Positions 1-12,049 of a stretch of 64,000 nt of DNA are shown here, one piece after another. The notes under the pieces are model-generated. The model was not told where the DNA came from. It ran no database searches and worked only from the letters and a program-made list of their open reading frames with translations. This DNA comes from Eucommia ulmoides (lineage: Eukaryota; Streptophyta; Magnoliopsida; Garryales; Eucommiaceae): NCBI GenBank assembly GCA_016647705.1, contig CM028330.1, positions 47,210,397-47,274,396 of the forward strand, written 5' to 3'. The translations under genes were made by a program, and so were the position numbers. Position 1 is the first letter of the stretch. Every line of letters starts with the position of its first letter.

Positions 1-153
1 GGACATTTTTTACTTGCATTGACGAAAGCCCTTTTGGTTTATACCAATTGAAAGAAAATTGTGTCATGGAAACAGTAAAGAAAGGCTCGTCTGAAGACAA
101 CGAGAAGTAGCTGCTCAGAACCGGTATTCAAGAGGCAACCCTAATAACTCGAG

Positions 154-306
154 CTATTCAAATCGCTGCAATAAAGACGATTGTTGGTGGCAATTGTTCG
201 TCTGGCAGGAGCAGCGGTGGTTGAGAGGTATGGAGGATGGGGGATGTAAGCTCGAAACAGGTAGGGGAAACGATGGTGGAGATATTCCAAAGCACGCCGT
301 CACCAT
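154..306 (-). CDS. Possible first exon or short ORF with transit-peptide-like composition
   Basis: On the minus strand an ATG at 304-306 opens 50 codons ending at a TAG at 154-156. The peptide begins MVTACFGISPPSFPLPVSSL and is rich in Ser, Pro and hydroxylated residues with almost no acidic residues, as in a plastid transit peptide. Upstream, on the right, are two AACCCTAG teloboxes typical of plant 5' leaders and a weak TATA-like stretch near 425-435. This segment is also less AT-rich than its surroundings. Against a real gene: no convincing GT donor precedes the stop, and no downstream exon can be seen because the window ends. It may be the 5' exon of a gene lying to the left, or chance. 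I do not recognise a family. Confidence 0.25.
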   Translation of the reverse strand: MVTACFGISPPSFPLPVSSLHPPSSIPLNHRCSCQTNNCHQQSSLLQRFE

Positions 307-379
307 CGCCTAGGGTTTTTAGAGATTGAGAGAGTCTCACATCGGCGGTTGTTCGGGTGTAGTAATTGGGGGAGGCGGC

Positions 380-581
380 TAAGCATATGGGAAAATGAAA
401 ACTAATTTAGAACCTAGGGTTTCATACATATAAGTAAGGGAATAATTGTCCATTTGATTTTTTTTTTTATTTTTTTTATTTTTTTAAAAACACATTTTCT
501 CTAAGAATGTTTCTAAAATGGCTTAAAAAAATAACCTTTTTCAAAAATGGGTTAATTAAGGAGAGAAAATGTGTAAAAGGC

Positions 582-623
<42 letters not shown>

Positions 624-998
624 ATATTGTTTGCTTGATTTCATTACAAATTTATAATCATGGGGTTATTAGCTTTAAAACAATATCTACTTGTATATAT
701 TTTGTTGTATGGTTTAAAATTTGTTAAATTCAACATGATAACTAATCCCATATTGAATTCAAACATCATTGTTCAATTTTTTTTATTTTTTTTAGAATTT
801 TTTTATTGAATTGCATTTATCCTTCTTTTTTTTTTATAATGACATAGTAGATTTATAAAATTTTGTTCAAGTACGATGTTTAATTCAAAATGAATATGAA
901 AACTAATGAAAAAATATTGAATGTGATATCGTTTTGATTACAGATTTATGATTGTGGAGTCATTAACTTATAAACAACGTACATTTTGTGTATATATA

Positions 999-1067
<69 letters not shown>

Positions 1068-3100
1068 ATGAATTAACATTTATTGAATTTAGCACCATGA
1101 TGAATTATGTGTTGAACCAACAACATGCTTCAATGTTCAATTTAATTTTTTTTTTCGTAATTTTCCTATTTATTTATATTTAATATTATTTAAAATAAAA
1201 ATACAATTGGTTTATAAAAATTTGTTGAAGTATCATGTTAAATTTAACACAAATGTGAAATTATCAAGATTAAGAAGTATCATGTTTAATTTAACAAGAA
1301 TGTGAAAACTATTAAAACAAAAAAAGGAAGGCTCATGCATCCATAAGATCTCGTTGTATCTACCACTATTTGTCCACTTGGATAACCCTTACTTATCCTT
1401 GAGCTCACCTACAAATAGCCCTACGATTTTACACCTGAGGTACAAAATTCTTGGGTTTACTTAGCTATTGTTCTGTCAAATTTTGGTTAGATACCTATTT
1501 TCGTGTCGGAAAGATTTCACTGAGGAACCCCAACTCGGTCTCAAACATTTTTGCAGGTCACTTGTCCGGATTCTCAAAGTGACTACTCGGATTAAGTATT
1601 AGCACTTTACGAGTCCATCTCACAACTTACGTTATCAGTTCGTGTCCAGATTTAGGTATCACCAAGGATTTTATGTTTAATATAATAATTAATATTAATT
1701 GAAATATTAGTAAGAAGTGAAAAAAATAAGATAAAAAATAATCAAGACAAAAAACTATAGAAGATAAGATTTGTTTTTAACCCCTACTTGTAAGTTACGA
1801 CATAATTGATCCAGTTTGGTCAATTGCATAGTTAGTGAGAACATGCATGTTTTAGTACTCTATAATATTTTTTTCCCTTAGGTGCATAATCATCTTCTTT
1901 TGCGATTTGACCAGGACCTAGTTTTCAAAATCGGACCAAAAGGGTTTTTTGGCGATTAATTAACCTAAATCATAGCCACCCAAAATGCAATCTTTAAAAG
2001 ATCTTTGGTGTCAAATCATCACTATGGTTGCCAATTTTTTTATTTAGTATTTTTTTTTTTATCATTTTTTTTTTTTTTTATTTCTTTTTACTACATAGGT
2101 TGGAAGAGTGGATTCAACTCTTAATCTTTTACAAAATAAACTAGATACATATCCACTAAGTTACAAATCTTAAGATACTAATTTATTTTAAGACGACAAA
2201 ATAAGCACACAACAAAAAACATTTTAGATGAATCTTGATTTATGTTCGGTTGTTCAGGGGTACAAACATATTTTGATACTTTTATAAAAAATTGGTAAAA
2301 ACAATCAGGTTAAAACTGTAAATAATTAAAGGACACCAATTAGAAGGCATTTTAGAAAAAGGAAAATTCTCACCAAAGGAGACAGGAAGCTATCGTTTCT
2401 AGAATGCAAGATTCTCCTCCACTTTTTTAGAGAGGAGAGTTTTAACACAGAGTGTTGGGTGAAACTATAAATTTCGAGGTGCATTATTGAATAAAATTTT
2501 ATCTTCAAGATTTGTAGTCTACTGAATATCTAACTTACTTCTCCTGTAAAAGGTTTAGAATTTAACTCTCCCCCCCAACATATATAATAAAAGAAAAAGA
2601 CTAAGGTATAAGATATTATTAGAAACTAGTTTTAAACCAAAACAATGCGCTTGTTGTGAAAAAAAAAAAAAAAAAATTATATTAATAAAATAAAAAAATT
2701 AATTTATATTAATAAAATCTCAACATTTATACATGAAACATTTAAGTATTATTTGATTACTTTGATAATATTTTAAGATAAAATAGAAATTGTAAATGAA
2801 TACATGCATTTTGTTTCACTTTTTTCATGCAGTGTTTTTCAACTCACACTCTTGATTTCGATGGGGCTCTTAGGAAAGATAAAAGGTTTCCAAACTATTA
2901 ATATTCCTTATGCATGGACTCACTAATCAAGGAGATTGTTATTTTTAAGTATATTTGATTAATATGTGTACGCTAATATTAGTAATATTAAGGAGAGATC
3001 AAATAAGTTCCTCTAAACTTTCTAAGCCCTCCAAAGATTTAAACATTCGCTTGTAGGTTTTTATATATTAATAGTAATATTAACAAGTTTATTGCACCCC
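380..3100. other. AT-rich spacer without recognisable gene
   Basis: Poly-T, poly-A (about 586-620) and AT-rich sequence dominate. The segment 1330-1680 is less AT-rich and could be an old LTR fragment, but I cannot align it to anything else in the window. Open frames here are short and of low complexity, so no coding region is called. Confidence 0.6.
1009..1061. repeat. (TA)n microsatellite
   Basis: An uninterrupted dinucleotide TA run of about 53 bp, preceded by a short TG/TA mixed run. Likely length-polymorphic. Confidence 0.95.
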
Positions 3101-3128
3101 TCATGCTAAGAGTGGCTCCGCCTAAAGG

Positions 3129-4795
3129 GATCGGATATTAAAATTGACACATCCACGCAGTGGAATATAAAAATTTTAAATCACAATTTAATATCAATTC
3201 CTTAAGCCGGATCTAATCGTATTAACATTAAAATAAAGATATAGTCAATATTAAAAGTCTTTTAATATAAATTGTACGTCTTCTGGTGTTTTAGCCTCAA
3301 AACTGGTAGTTCCCAAGGTATTATCTAAGTAGGCTCTTTTGAGAACTTATAAACACGAACTATACAACTATAGGAGCCTTGACTCTCTTAAAAGTGACAC
3401 ATATATCTCACCTCTAATTGTATCCATATAAAGAACATCAAGAAGAAGAGTGTTCATGGGAGATTAGATCTAATGCTAAGAATCTATGATGGCTCTGAGT
3501 TGAATTTAGGTAGTAGTAAGTTTCAAATTAGTACTGCAGAATGGAAAATGCAAATGCAATCTCACAGATACATAAGGCTTAGAGAGAGCAAGGGAGAGGG
3601 AGGCCAAAACCCTTATGGTCGGTTCTATTGAGTAGGTTAGGCAACCATTATATAGCCTTCCACTTGGTAAATGCAGTCTAGGGTTCAAAGCCCCAAACCT
3701 ATTCTTTTTCTTAATTTCATTTTGGCCCCTGAACTTCTTAAGTTTAACATTACTATTCATTTTTTTTCAAGAACTCTTCCAACATAAATTTCCTATTATG
3801 TATCCAGTATGTTCATAACAAAAGTTGGATGATAAAATTAATTAATTAATTAATTTACTAACCAATTAATCAATAAAAATTAGAATTATTTCAATTTTGT
3901 TCTTCTTGAAGAAAACTCTTTTTCCCTTAAGGCATTTGTTTCGACTGTGTGTTACATGCACCCACGTATCAAATCCATGTCCATTAAGTAGGAGTTTAAC
4001 CAAGTGAATCCCCACATATATACTATACTTATTCCATGATCACATTATCTATGTACCCAAAAGGACCAATAAGATATGGTACGCCAAAAATCCTAGTCCA
4101 ATCCTATATATTTTGATTGATAATGTAATTCGTTATGATACCGATTGGAATATCATCTAAATTATTGTACTCCTCTAGCCAGAGATTTGGGTGAATTTAT
4201 AAACCAAATTACATGGGTCACATCTCTTCTACTAAGAGGGACAGATCACTTCTTGCATACTCGTATATTCACACGTATGTCCCATTATACCCAATGAATA
4301 CCTGTCAAAGACTCGTGGTTAGAAAACAACACTTAATATTATCAAAGTATAGCAACTCATACATGTAATATATAGTACCTCAAGTACAAAAGTTCATGGA
4401 ATACAATTACACCTCAGATATCCCATTTGTCATAAGCAAAAAAACCATGTAGGATACCAAGAACAATCATAATCAATCCCTTACTACTCTTAGTAAGTTC
4501 CTCTGTAAATGTTCTAGTATTTCATACTTATAAATTGAGACTCACCATTCTCAAAAAGAAAATATCATATCAAGTTAGTCTAGACTGTTGAAACCTTTTT
4601 AGCATAATCCAATTTCGATAAGGAACAATTTAGAATATCGAGTCACCAAATGTCTTTAGTCTCTTACTTAATCACATTAAATAGCTGGACATTTCTACTC
4701 AAGATTTTAGGTCTACAACGCTAATGATATAATTACACGATTGAAACTTTTTATAGATACAAACTTTAAATGTAAAATTATAAGATTGACTATAG
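3129..4795 (-). mobile_element. Copia LTR, minus orientation, without adjacent pol (degenerate solo LTR)
   Basis: Reverse-complemented, this segment aligns along its length with the 3' LTR at 13892-15520. Shared landmarks include the GATCGGATATTA stretch at the LTR 3' end, the block around 3160-3430, the TTAATTAATTAATT region near 3840, the phrase ending in ACCCAATGAATACC near 4300, and the block at 4560-4795. The last roughly 20 bp of the LTR 5' end have diverged or been lost, so no target-site duplication can be read. No gag or pol follows on the upstream side (4800-5050). It is therefore read as a solo or truncated LTR of the same copia family as the element at 9543-15520. Confidence 0.75.
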
Positions 4796-5058
4796 GAGTT
4801 ACTGATCATTCTCAATTCTACTAAATTTCCAATTTAAACATATAATTTTGTTAATCTTTTTATTAAATTTTAATTAATGATAACATGATTTATTGTTTTT
4901 GTAGATATAAGCTCATAAATAAATAAATGACAAAAAAAAAAAAACACAAAGAAAATAGTCAAAAGAGTGAAAACGAAGCAATATTCACTATCTGACCCAC
5001 AACCCAACAATGAGTCGCACCCGCGACCTGAACCAGAGGCTTTATCAGTCTTCTAGTC

Positions 5059-6148
5059 TAGGAGTGTAAATTGGGAGGTCCAATCAGGTATAGTGGAGAA
5101 AGTGGAGCCGACCCGAAGTTTTCTTTTTTTCTCCCTGATCACAAACCGATTGAATCAGGTTGGACACTTGATTTGGGTTTGTTTCAGGTCAGCTTGGTTC
5201 AATTGATTTTGTTTTTCCTATTTTTTTGTGTGTGTTTTTAGAGTTTAGAAATGAATCTGAAGAAATTATAAACTAGAGTTTAAGATCTAGAAAAAAATCT
5301 GAGAATGAAAATTACAAACAAACATTTTGTTCAAATTTGAAAATAAATAATTTAGATCTAAAGAAAAATATTGATGAAATTATAAAAAAATAAAATCTGA
5401 AACTAGGTTTTAAAAAAAAAAAAAAAAAAAAAATCAGATCCAAATTTTGTTTAGATAAAAAAAAAAAAAGGAAAAAAAGATCTAAAATGGAACAAAAAAA
5501 ATCCGGGAATCTTGTTTTAAAAACTAGAAAAGAAATATGGGAATCAAAATTAGCGATGAAATCTTTGTTTCGATTGTAAAAAAAAAATTATGAAAAACCA
5601 AATTTCAAATCCACAAATTGTTTAAAAAAATCTGAAATGGAAGTAAATAAAATTTTGGAAACTTCCTAAGGCTGAAAATTAGAAACGAAGAAGATGATCG
5701 AGAATAGAGACTTCGATGGTGGTGGCGATGTGGCAGAGGGACAATGAGAAGGATACACATCGCAAGTTCCGGGCATGAGGTGGGAAAGAGTGGCTGCAGA
5801 TAAATCCATAGATAGGAGAGAGAGATCAAGTTAGATCTAAGAGAGAGATAAGAGCCTTCAAGAGGCGAGATGAGATCCTTTCAAAGAGAGAATGAGATCT
5901 GATAGTCTTAGAGAGAAAAATGATATATAATGTTAAAATTTCAGAGATGTTTTAAGGGAGGGTGTTATAGGCAGATTCGGGTTCTTCGGGTTTGGGTAAC
6001 GTATCACTCGAAAAAAATGGGTTCAGATATCGTACGGGTAGGTCAGTTCATTTTTTAAAATTTTCTCACTGAAATCTACCCAAAATAGGGGTTGTTTGGG
6101 GAAGTTTAAAAAGGTAGGTTGGGTATTCAGTTAAAATTTACAGCCCTA
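5059..6148. mobile_element. hAT-type non-autonomous element (MITE)
   Basis: The left end TAGGAGTGTAAATT and the inverted right end TAGGGCTGTAAATT form 14 bp terminal inverted repeats of the common hAT form (TAGGGNTGTAAA). The flanking 8-mers TTCTAGTC (5051-5058) and TTTCGGTC (6149-6156) agree at five of eight positions, and all differences are transitions. This fits a decayed 8 bp target-site duplication. The interior is rich in A tracts and GGTT/AACC-containing subterminal sequence. No transposase frame is visible. Confidence 0.65.
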
Positions 6149-6778
6149 TTTCGGTCAGTGGATCACGTGCGTGACCCACCAGGTCACACCCATGACCTGG
6201 GTTTGCTGACCCAGCCATAACTGCTGGGTTAGAATACTAGTCGGAACAGTTCTACAGAAGTGAACCATTACAAAATCAAATGCAATTAAATTAGGGCTTT
6301 AGCAGCATTTGCGAGGGATCTCGATTCATTCTTCATTTTTTTATTTTTTATTTTTATTATTTCTCTTATTTATTCTCCATCTTATTAATTTTTTATAGGG
6401 GATTCATTCCTTATTTATTATCCTTCTTCTTAACTATTCTAGACAAGAACAAAACTCCATTGGAGAGGACTGAAGATTGAGAGCTTAGGGAAAGAATCAA
6501 CAACTCCATGAGCTGTTAAGATATCCAAATTGTCTTAAAAATGTATTTGTTCAATATTTTCTCAATGTAATTCTATTTCTTATTTTATTTTATCTATGTG
6601 TAAGGTTGTAGAATAAAGATATTCATGCTTTTACATTGTTTATCCAAGTTGATTTAGGTTTTTATCATTTTGTAAATGTTAGAAATAAATTATTGGTATT
6701 TATGGATTAGATCTAATATCTGTGATGTATATTTAATCATTACACAACATGTTTTCATTATAATCAATATGGTTTGTT

Positions 6779-6960
6779 AGGATAGATTATGCTTAGTGAT
6801 TGATTCACCGTAGATTAGTAATAATCGAATCCCTAAGATAGGACATGCCGATTGTACGGTCGATTAATTGATACGTTTGATTAGATGGACTATGCTTAAG
6901 GATTGGTTCACCGTAAATTAGGAATCGAATCCCAACGATAGTCCATGCCGATAAGTGGTC
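6779..6960. repeat. Imperfect tandem duplication, unit about 100 bp
   Basis: Two successive units share TATGCTTA, a GATTGRTTCACCGTA stretch, the GAATCCC word and a terminal ACATGCCGAT or CCATGCCGAT. They lie within the presumed old LTR remnant. No coding function is seen. Confidence 0.7.
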
Positions 6961-7422
6961 AAACTTTCACTGTAATCTATCTTATAGTAAGATTACTTCA
7001 TTATATACAGAATCAAAATAGATAAAGAATTGAACGCAATAGGATAATCGAAAATAAATACATGTCCCTAATTCCGACACTTATGATATCATAATTTACG
7101 TTAATTATTTTTTGATATTTTTATTATTAAAAATCCAAAAATTAATTCTCTGAAATCTAATTAGATACAATAGGTAACCTATTGGAGTGGCGGGAAACCT
7201 CTTAATTGATCAACGCGAATGAACTATGCTTAGACGCTTCGTAAAATCGGACCGATCTACGAGAGGAGCGAAGATGGCAGAGTAGGCTTCTCCTTTCGAT
7301 TCATGGAATGTGATCTGGGACACGATGGGAGTTTGCGTGCCAATTACAATCCTATCCCTGTGGTTCAACATACTTACTTGAGTGCACCATACTACGATAT
7401 TTTGCGCCTAAATTTGGATTTT

Positions 7423-8050
7423 ATATTTGAGAGATTACTTACATCCAACAATTTCCCATTAGCACTATAGTCAATTAGAATAGTATCTAATACCCATATT
7501 GAGAAGATACCGATATAATGATTGTAAAGACATAGCCTTAGTGAGTGGATCTACTACATTGTCCATTGTGTCTACTATCCTAATGTTGAAATCATTCCTC
7601 CCGATGATTTTATGAATCAAATGGAAGCACTGCTCTATGTGTTTGGATTTCCAATGAGTTGTTAGTTCCCTTACTTAAGCTATAGCACAATTGTTGTCAC
7701 AATACAAAGGTATCGGTAACTCAATGGTTAAAATCACCTTAAGATAAAAAATGAACTTCTTAATCCATACACTTTCCTTAGTTTTTTCGAAAGCGAAAAT
7801 GTACTCAGCTTTAGTAGTGCAATCTGCACTTGTAGTTTGCTTAAAACTTCTCCAGCTAACGGCGCCACCATTAGGATAAATATATATCCCAAAGTTAACT
7901 TCTCGTCATCCACATCAGATTGAAAATATGAATTAGTATAACCTTTAACTCCCAATTCCCCTCCTCTATAGACTAGAAATTTTTCCTAGGTCATTCTCAA
8001 ATACTTGAGCATAAATTTTACAACCTTCCAATGTTCCAAACCTGGATCTG
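7423..8050 (-). pseudogene. Copia RNase H fragment with start of a 3' LTR
   Basis: On the minus strand the frames near 7734-7955 encode a copia RNase H segment with the recognisable phrases GVKGYTNSYFQSDVDDEK and GYIFILNGG, followed by an AEY-type motif in a neighbouring frame. Downstream (leftward) a purine-rich tract at 7451-7456 is followed by an LTR start, TGTTGGATGTAAG, at 7450. It matches the polypurine tract and LTR start at 13882-13904. Only about 28 bp of LTR remain before the older repeat on the left. Several stops and frameshifts are present, so this is a dead remnant. Confidence 0.7.
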
Positions 8051-8072
8051 CCTAGTCGTCACGCTGATTTGG

Positions 8073-8734
8073 CCAGAGGATTGGGTGGATTATATTAAAT
8101 TGAATCATATGTGACACGTCTCTTTTTGCTAAGAGGGATAGGACATATCTTGCATGCTCTTACATTCACTTGTATATCCCATTATACCCAATGAATGCCT
8201 TTAAAGTCTCGTGGCTAGAGAGCAACACTCAACATTGTCAAAGCAAAACAATCCATACATGTAACATATAATACCTCAAGTCAGAATAATACAAATACAA
8301 TCACACCTCAGATATTCTATCTTAATATTAATTAAAACTACCATGTACGATATCAATGATGATTATGTTGGGTCCTTTACTAAACTAGTAAGTACTCTTG
8401 TGGTTGTTCTACTATCTCATACTAATTATTTTAGACTTACCACTTTAAAAGAGAAAACAACAGAGCAAGCTAGTCTAGATTGATGAAGATCAGATTTCAA
8501 TAATCCAATATCGATTAAGAATAATTAAGAATATCTTTATCAAGTTACTAAATGTCTTTGGTCTCTGCCTTTTAATCATGTTAAAGAGTTAAGACACTTC
8601 AACTTAATATCCAAGGTCTACAAAAATATTGATATAATTAAATAACAATATCAAAATATATATTTTATTTATTTACTTGAGATTTTTACTAGAAAAAAAC
8701 CCTTCTAGGATTTATATATGGTTTATTCTTAACA
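8073..8734 (-). mobile_element. Copia LTR fragment, minus orientation
   Basis: Reverse-complemented, it matches the first part of the 13892 LTR, from TGTTAAG at 8734 to the CACCCAATCCTCTGG region at 8073. This is roughly the 5' 40% of an LTR. The purine-rich GGAGAT (8735-8740) just upstream in element orientation is the end of a polypurine tract, so this is the 3' LTR of the pol remnant at 8735-9540. The remainder of the LTR is missing where it abuts the RNase H fragment on the left. Confidence 0.7.
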
Positions 8735-9540
8735 ATCTCCAACTATCACTATAGCAAATCCGATAAAGCATTTAATAATTCGTCTAGCTAACTACTATAA
8801 AGTTAAGGCCTTAATGAGTGGATCTGTCATGTTGTCTGCTATGTAGACTCTCTGTTTGGATATGTTAACTTTCAATAAATACATTAAAATATTATTCCTG
8901 ACATTTAGATATTGATAAGATCTAGGTTCCTTGGCTTGAGCTAGCCCATTGTTGTCACAATACCGAGGTATCATGACTCGATAGTGGGATCCGGGTTCAT
9001 TAAACGAACTTCCCAATCCTTACACCTTCATTAGATACATATGATGCGACTAAGAACTTAGTCTCCATAGTAGAATATGATGTTATGGATAACTTTTACA
9101 ATGTCTCCCACTAATGATCTCGCCTATCAAGATATTCCAGAAAAGATAGTTATTCACATCGAATTTGAAATCTAATTCCATGAATTTATTAATCGGTTGT
9201 TCTCATTCTTCATAATCCTGAAATCTATCCTTAGTTCTTTCAAAGTACTTAAGGATATATTTATACACTATTCAATACTCTCAGTCTGAATAAAATGGAT
9301 ACCCACTTGTCAAGCTATTAGCATGTCTTATATCAATTTTGATACATAGCACATGATACATTAGATTCCAATTGTTGAAGTATATGGAATCCTACTCATT
9401 GTATTTCACTTAACTAAAGTCGTTTGAACTTACACCATTAAGAGAGAAATTACATGATGGACTGGTAGATGTTCTTATTAGTAATTTGTTCTGCCGACCC
9501 TATGTATTGAAATTGTAAAATTAAGCATCTTTTTTATATA
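8735..9540 (-). pseudogene. Copia reverse transcriptase/RNase H 3' remnant
   Basis: Minus-strand frames contain the copia RNase H tail: a CDNNG phrase, QAKEPRSYQ and a terminal ADNMTDPLIKAL (8795-9016). Further upstream at about 9290-9400 is a degraded version of the segment that in intact copia elements carries the Y-x-x-A-x-G-S-L-M-Y motif. Frames are repeatedly broken. It belongs to the same copia family as the neighbouring fragments and lies head-to-head with the + strand element that begins at 9543. Confidence 0.6.
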
Positions 9541-10319
9541 TATGTTAGATGTAAACCCTATAATCAATTTTGTATTATTACAATTGAGGCTTGCATCTGT
9601 AAAAAATTTCAATCTCAAGTGTTAGTAAAATGTATTATTTATATTATTATTGTAATTATATCATTGTTGTTGTCGACCTTCGATGTTGAGTAGAAATTTC
9701 AGACTATTTAATGTGATTAAATAGGAGGAGACGCAAGATATTTGGTGAGTCGATATTTTGAATTGTTCCTAGTCAGTATTGGATTGTTGCAAAGGGTCTT
9801 CAACAATCTATGTTAACTTCATTCGATGTTTTCTCTTTCAGAATAGTACGTCTCAATCTATTAGTATGAGATACTAAAATATTTGTAAAGGGACTTACAA
9901 AGAGTAGTAAGAGAGCAAATGCGGTCATCCTTGATATCTTACATGGTATTTTTTTCTTAAGTTAAAATAGGATAACAAAAGTGTAATTATATTACGTGAA
10001 CTTTTGTATTTGATGTAATGTACATCACACGTATGGGTTACTATATTTTGATAATATTGAGTATTGTTTTCTAGCCAAGAGCCTTCAAATGTATTCATTG
10101 GGTATAGGGGGACATATATGTGAATATACTAGTATGAAAGAAATGATTTATCACTATTAGTAAAATTAAACGTAACCCATATGATTTGATTTCATATTAT
10201 TAACTCAAACCTCTGGTTAGAGGAGTGTGATGATTAAGATAAGATTTCAATCGGTGTCACAAGAAATCATATTATCAATCAAAATCCATATGATTGGACT
10301 AGGAGTTTTTTTACTTAAC

Positions 10320-10680
10320 TGTAATACTCCGAAAAATTGGTATTTTTGAAAATATTATTTTAATATTTTTGGGATTGTTTTACAAATTTATGGTATAAAT
10401 AATATTTGATAATTTTTGGGATTAAATGTTAATTTTAAATTTATTTTTAAAAAGTTTTAGGACTACTATGTTATTTAAAATATACTATTAAGAGTTTTGG
10501 GATATAATTAATATTTTATTTTTATTTGTTTTAAGAGGGATTTAAATGTAAATAATATATATATATAAGTAAAATGTGTTGTCTTCATATTAAGAGGACA
10601 ACACAAATCACTAATATACATGTGTGTGTGTGTGTGTATAAGTGACACGTATTGTTATAATAATAATAATAATAATAATA

Positions 10681-10736
<56 letters not shown>

Positions 10737-11349
10737 GTATACATATATATGTTAAGCAAATTGATCAGGAAAGATATATATTAATTATATATATCAACAT
10801 AGTGATGAGTTACGAGATTATATATATATTTTGAATGTTTTTGGGTATTTTACTTCAGATTTTGGCTCGAATTTCAGGTAGAATTTCTAACTCTTTTAAT
10901 ATCTATATTTAATTTCTCTCTTGATTATGTGATTCATGCTAAAATTATTGTAAAATTTTAACTGTTAGTTTTCATGAAATATTTAGAGATATTATGTGAA
11001 AATTATGGGAGACATACGTTTATATGTTTATTTGGGGTTTGATTAGATACACGTATTAGAGGGGTTGAAAATTTACTAAGTGTTGGCTCACAACCCCACA
11101 ATTTCATTGCAGGACCAGTGAAAATGTAGCTGCGCAGGAAATTTTATTTAAATTTATATTTAATATTTGTGATAATTGTATTCATTATTCACCGTTGTAA
11201 AATGGACTTGATAGATCGATAATTAAAATTATCGTCGTAGTTAGTAAAATTTCTTAAATTTTATTAATGAAATATTGGATATTTTATTTTAGTAATAATT
11301 CTCCAAGGGGAGAAACCGTGTGGTGATCCTGAAAAATCGAATCGTTACA
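10320..11349. mobile_element. Solo LTR inserted in the copia 5' LTR, TSD TTAAC
   Basis: The copia 5' LTR is interrupted at a point where the 3' LTR reads straight through (ACTTAACCATATC near 14567). The insert begins TGTAATACTCC at 10320 and ends CGTTACA at 11349, giving TG...CA ends with a 5 bp inverted terminus TGTAA/TTACA. It is flanked by perfect 5 bp duplications TTAAC at 10315-10319 and 11350-11354. It is 1,030 bp, non-coding and AT-rich, as expected for a solo LTR left by recombination between two LTRs. The TGTAAYACYCCG start is common in plant gypsy LTRs, but the lineage cannot be fixed. Confidence 0.88.
10619..10737. repeat. (TG)n followed by (TAA)n/(TTA)n compound microsatellite
   Basis: A short TG run (about 10619-10638) is followed at about 10653-10737 by about eight AAT-type units and then about 19 ATT-type units. 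The two halves are reverse complements of one another, so the tract can fold into an all-AT hairpin. It lies inside the solo LTR. Confidence 0.9.
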
Positions 11350-12049
11350 TTAACCATATCTTGTTGGTTCTTTCAAGTACAAATAGAGAGATCGTGGAAT
11401 ACAATTATCATAAATTAGGAGGTTCACTTGGTTAAATTCCTGTCAAATGGACATAGTTTTGATATGTGAATAGACGTAACTCACTGTCAGATGAGATAAC
11501 TTAAAGGAAAAAGCATTTTATTCTGGAAGGGAAAAATTGGAGTTGTTTTAATTTTTATTAATTAATTGATCAGTAAAATAATTAATTAATTTCACCATCC
11601 ATTTTTTTTTGTATAAGCTACATGGGTAACACACAATAGAGAATTAATGTTATAACAATCCTTGAAAGAAGAACGAGTAGTAATGTTGGCGTAAAAAGTT
11701 TAGGGGACAAAGTGCAAATAAATAAAATAAGAGGTCCTAGGTTTTGAACACTAGACATATTTATAAGGAGCGAAAGACATTATGGCTGAAAATTCCTAAG
11801 GAAATTGGATCACAAAGTTTTAGCCATACTCACTTGTTCTCTCTCAGATTTATGGATTTGTGAGATTGTATTTTTTGAGCTGATTGTAATGTAATGTATT
11901 TGTTGAACTGATTGTAATTTTTTAGATTAATCATTTAAATCCAATCTAGGTTGTAATTAATTTTTTAGGGTTTTTCAAGGACTTGCATGCTCTGCCTCAT
12001 TTTTTGTTGTTGTATTAATCTTGTTCTGCAGTTGCTTCATGATGCATTC

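Larger units (their letters stand above)
4985..7415 (+). mobile_element. Possible gypsy-type LTR remnant, split by a hAT MITE
   Basis: The sequence on either side of the hAT insertion (about 4985-5058 and 6149-7415) reads as one old repeat. Its right end runs through an ATCCCTGTGGTTCAACATAC stretch to ATTTTGCGCC near 7409. That resembles the LTR 3' end and leader of plant gypsy elements such as Athila/Tat, where a similar CCCTGTGGTTCGA phrase precedes TTTTGGCGCC. No coding capacity is attached. The left limit is uncertain, and the family assignment rests only on this short resemblance. Confidence 0.35.

Noticed and set aside
310..420. Interstitial telomeric repeat because of CCCTAG words
   Set aside because: Only two isolated AACCCTAG words occur, as in plant promoters, not a tandem array.
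986..1183. 65-codon frame with Tyr/Ile repeat
   Set aside because: Encoded by the (TA)n microsatellite.
8255..8275. Copy of the MULE palindrome inside a copia LTR (CATACATGTAACATA)
   Set aside because: Only a half-site matches; the left arm lacks TGTTA, so it is not counted with the array.
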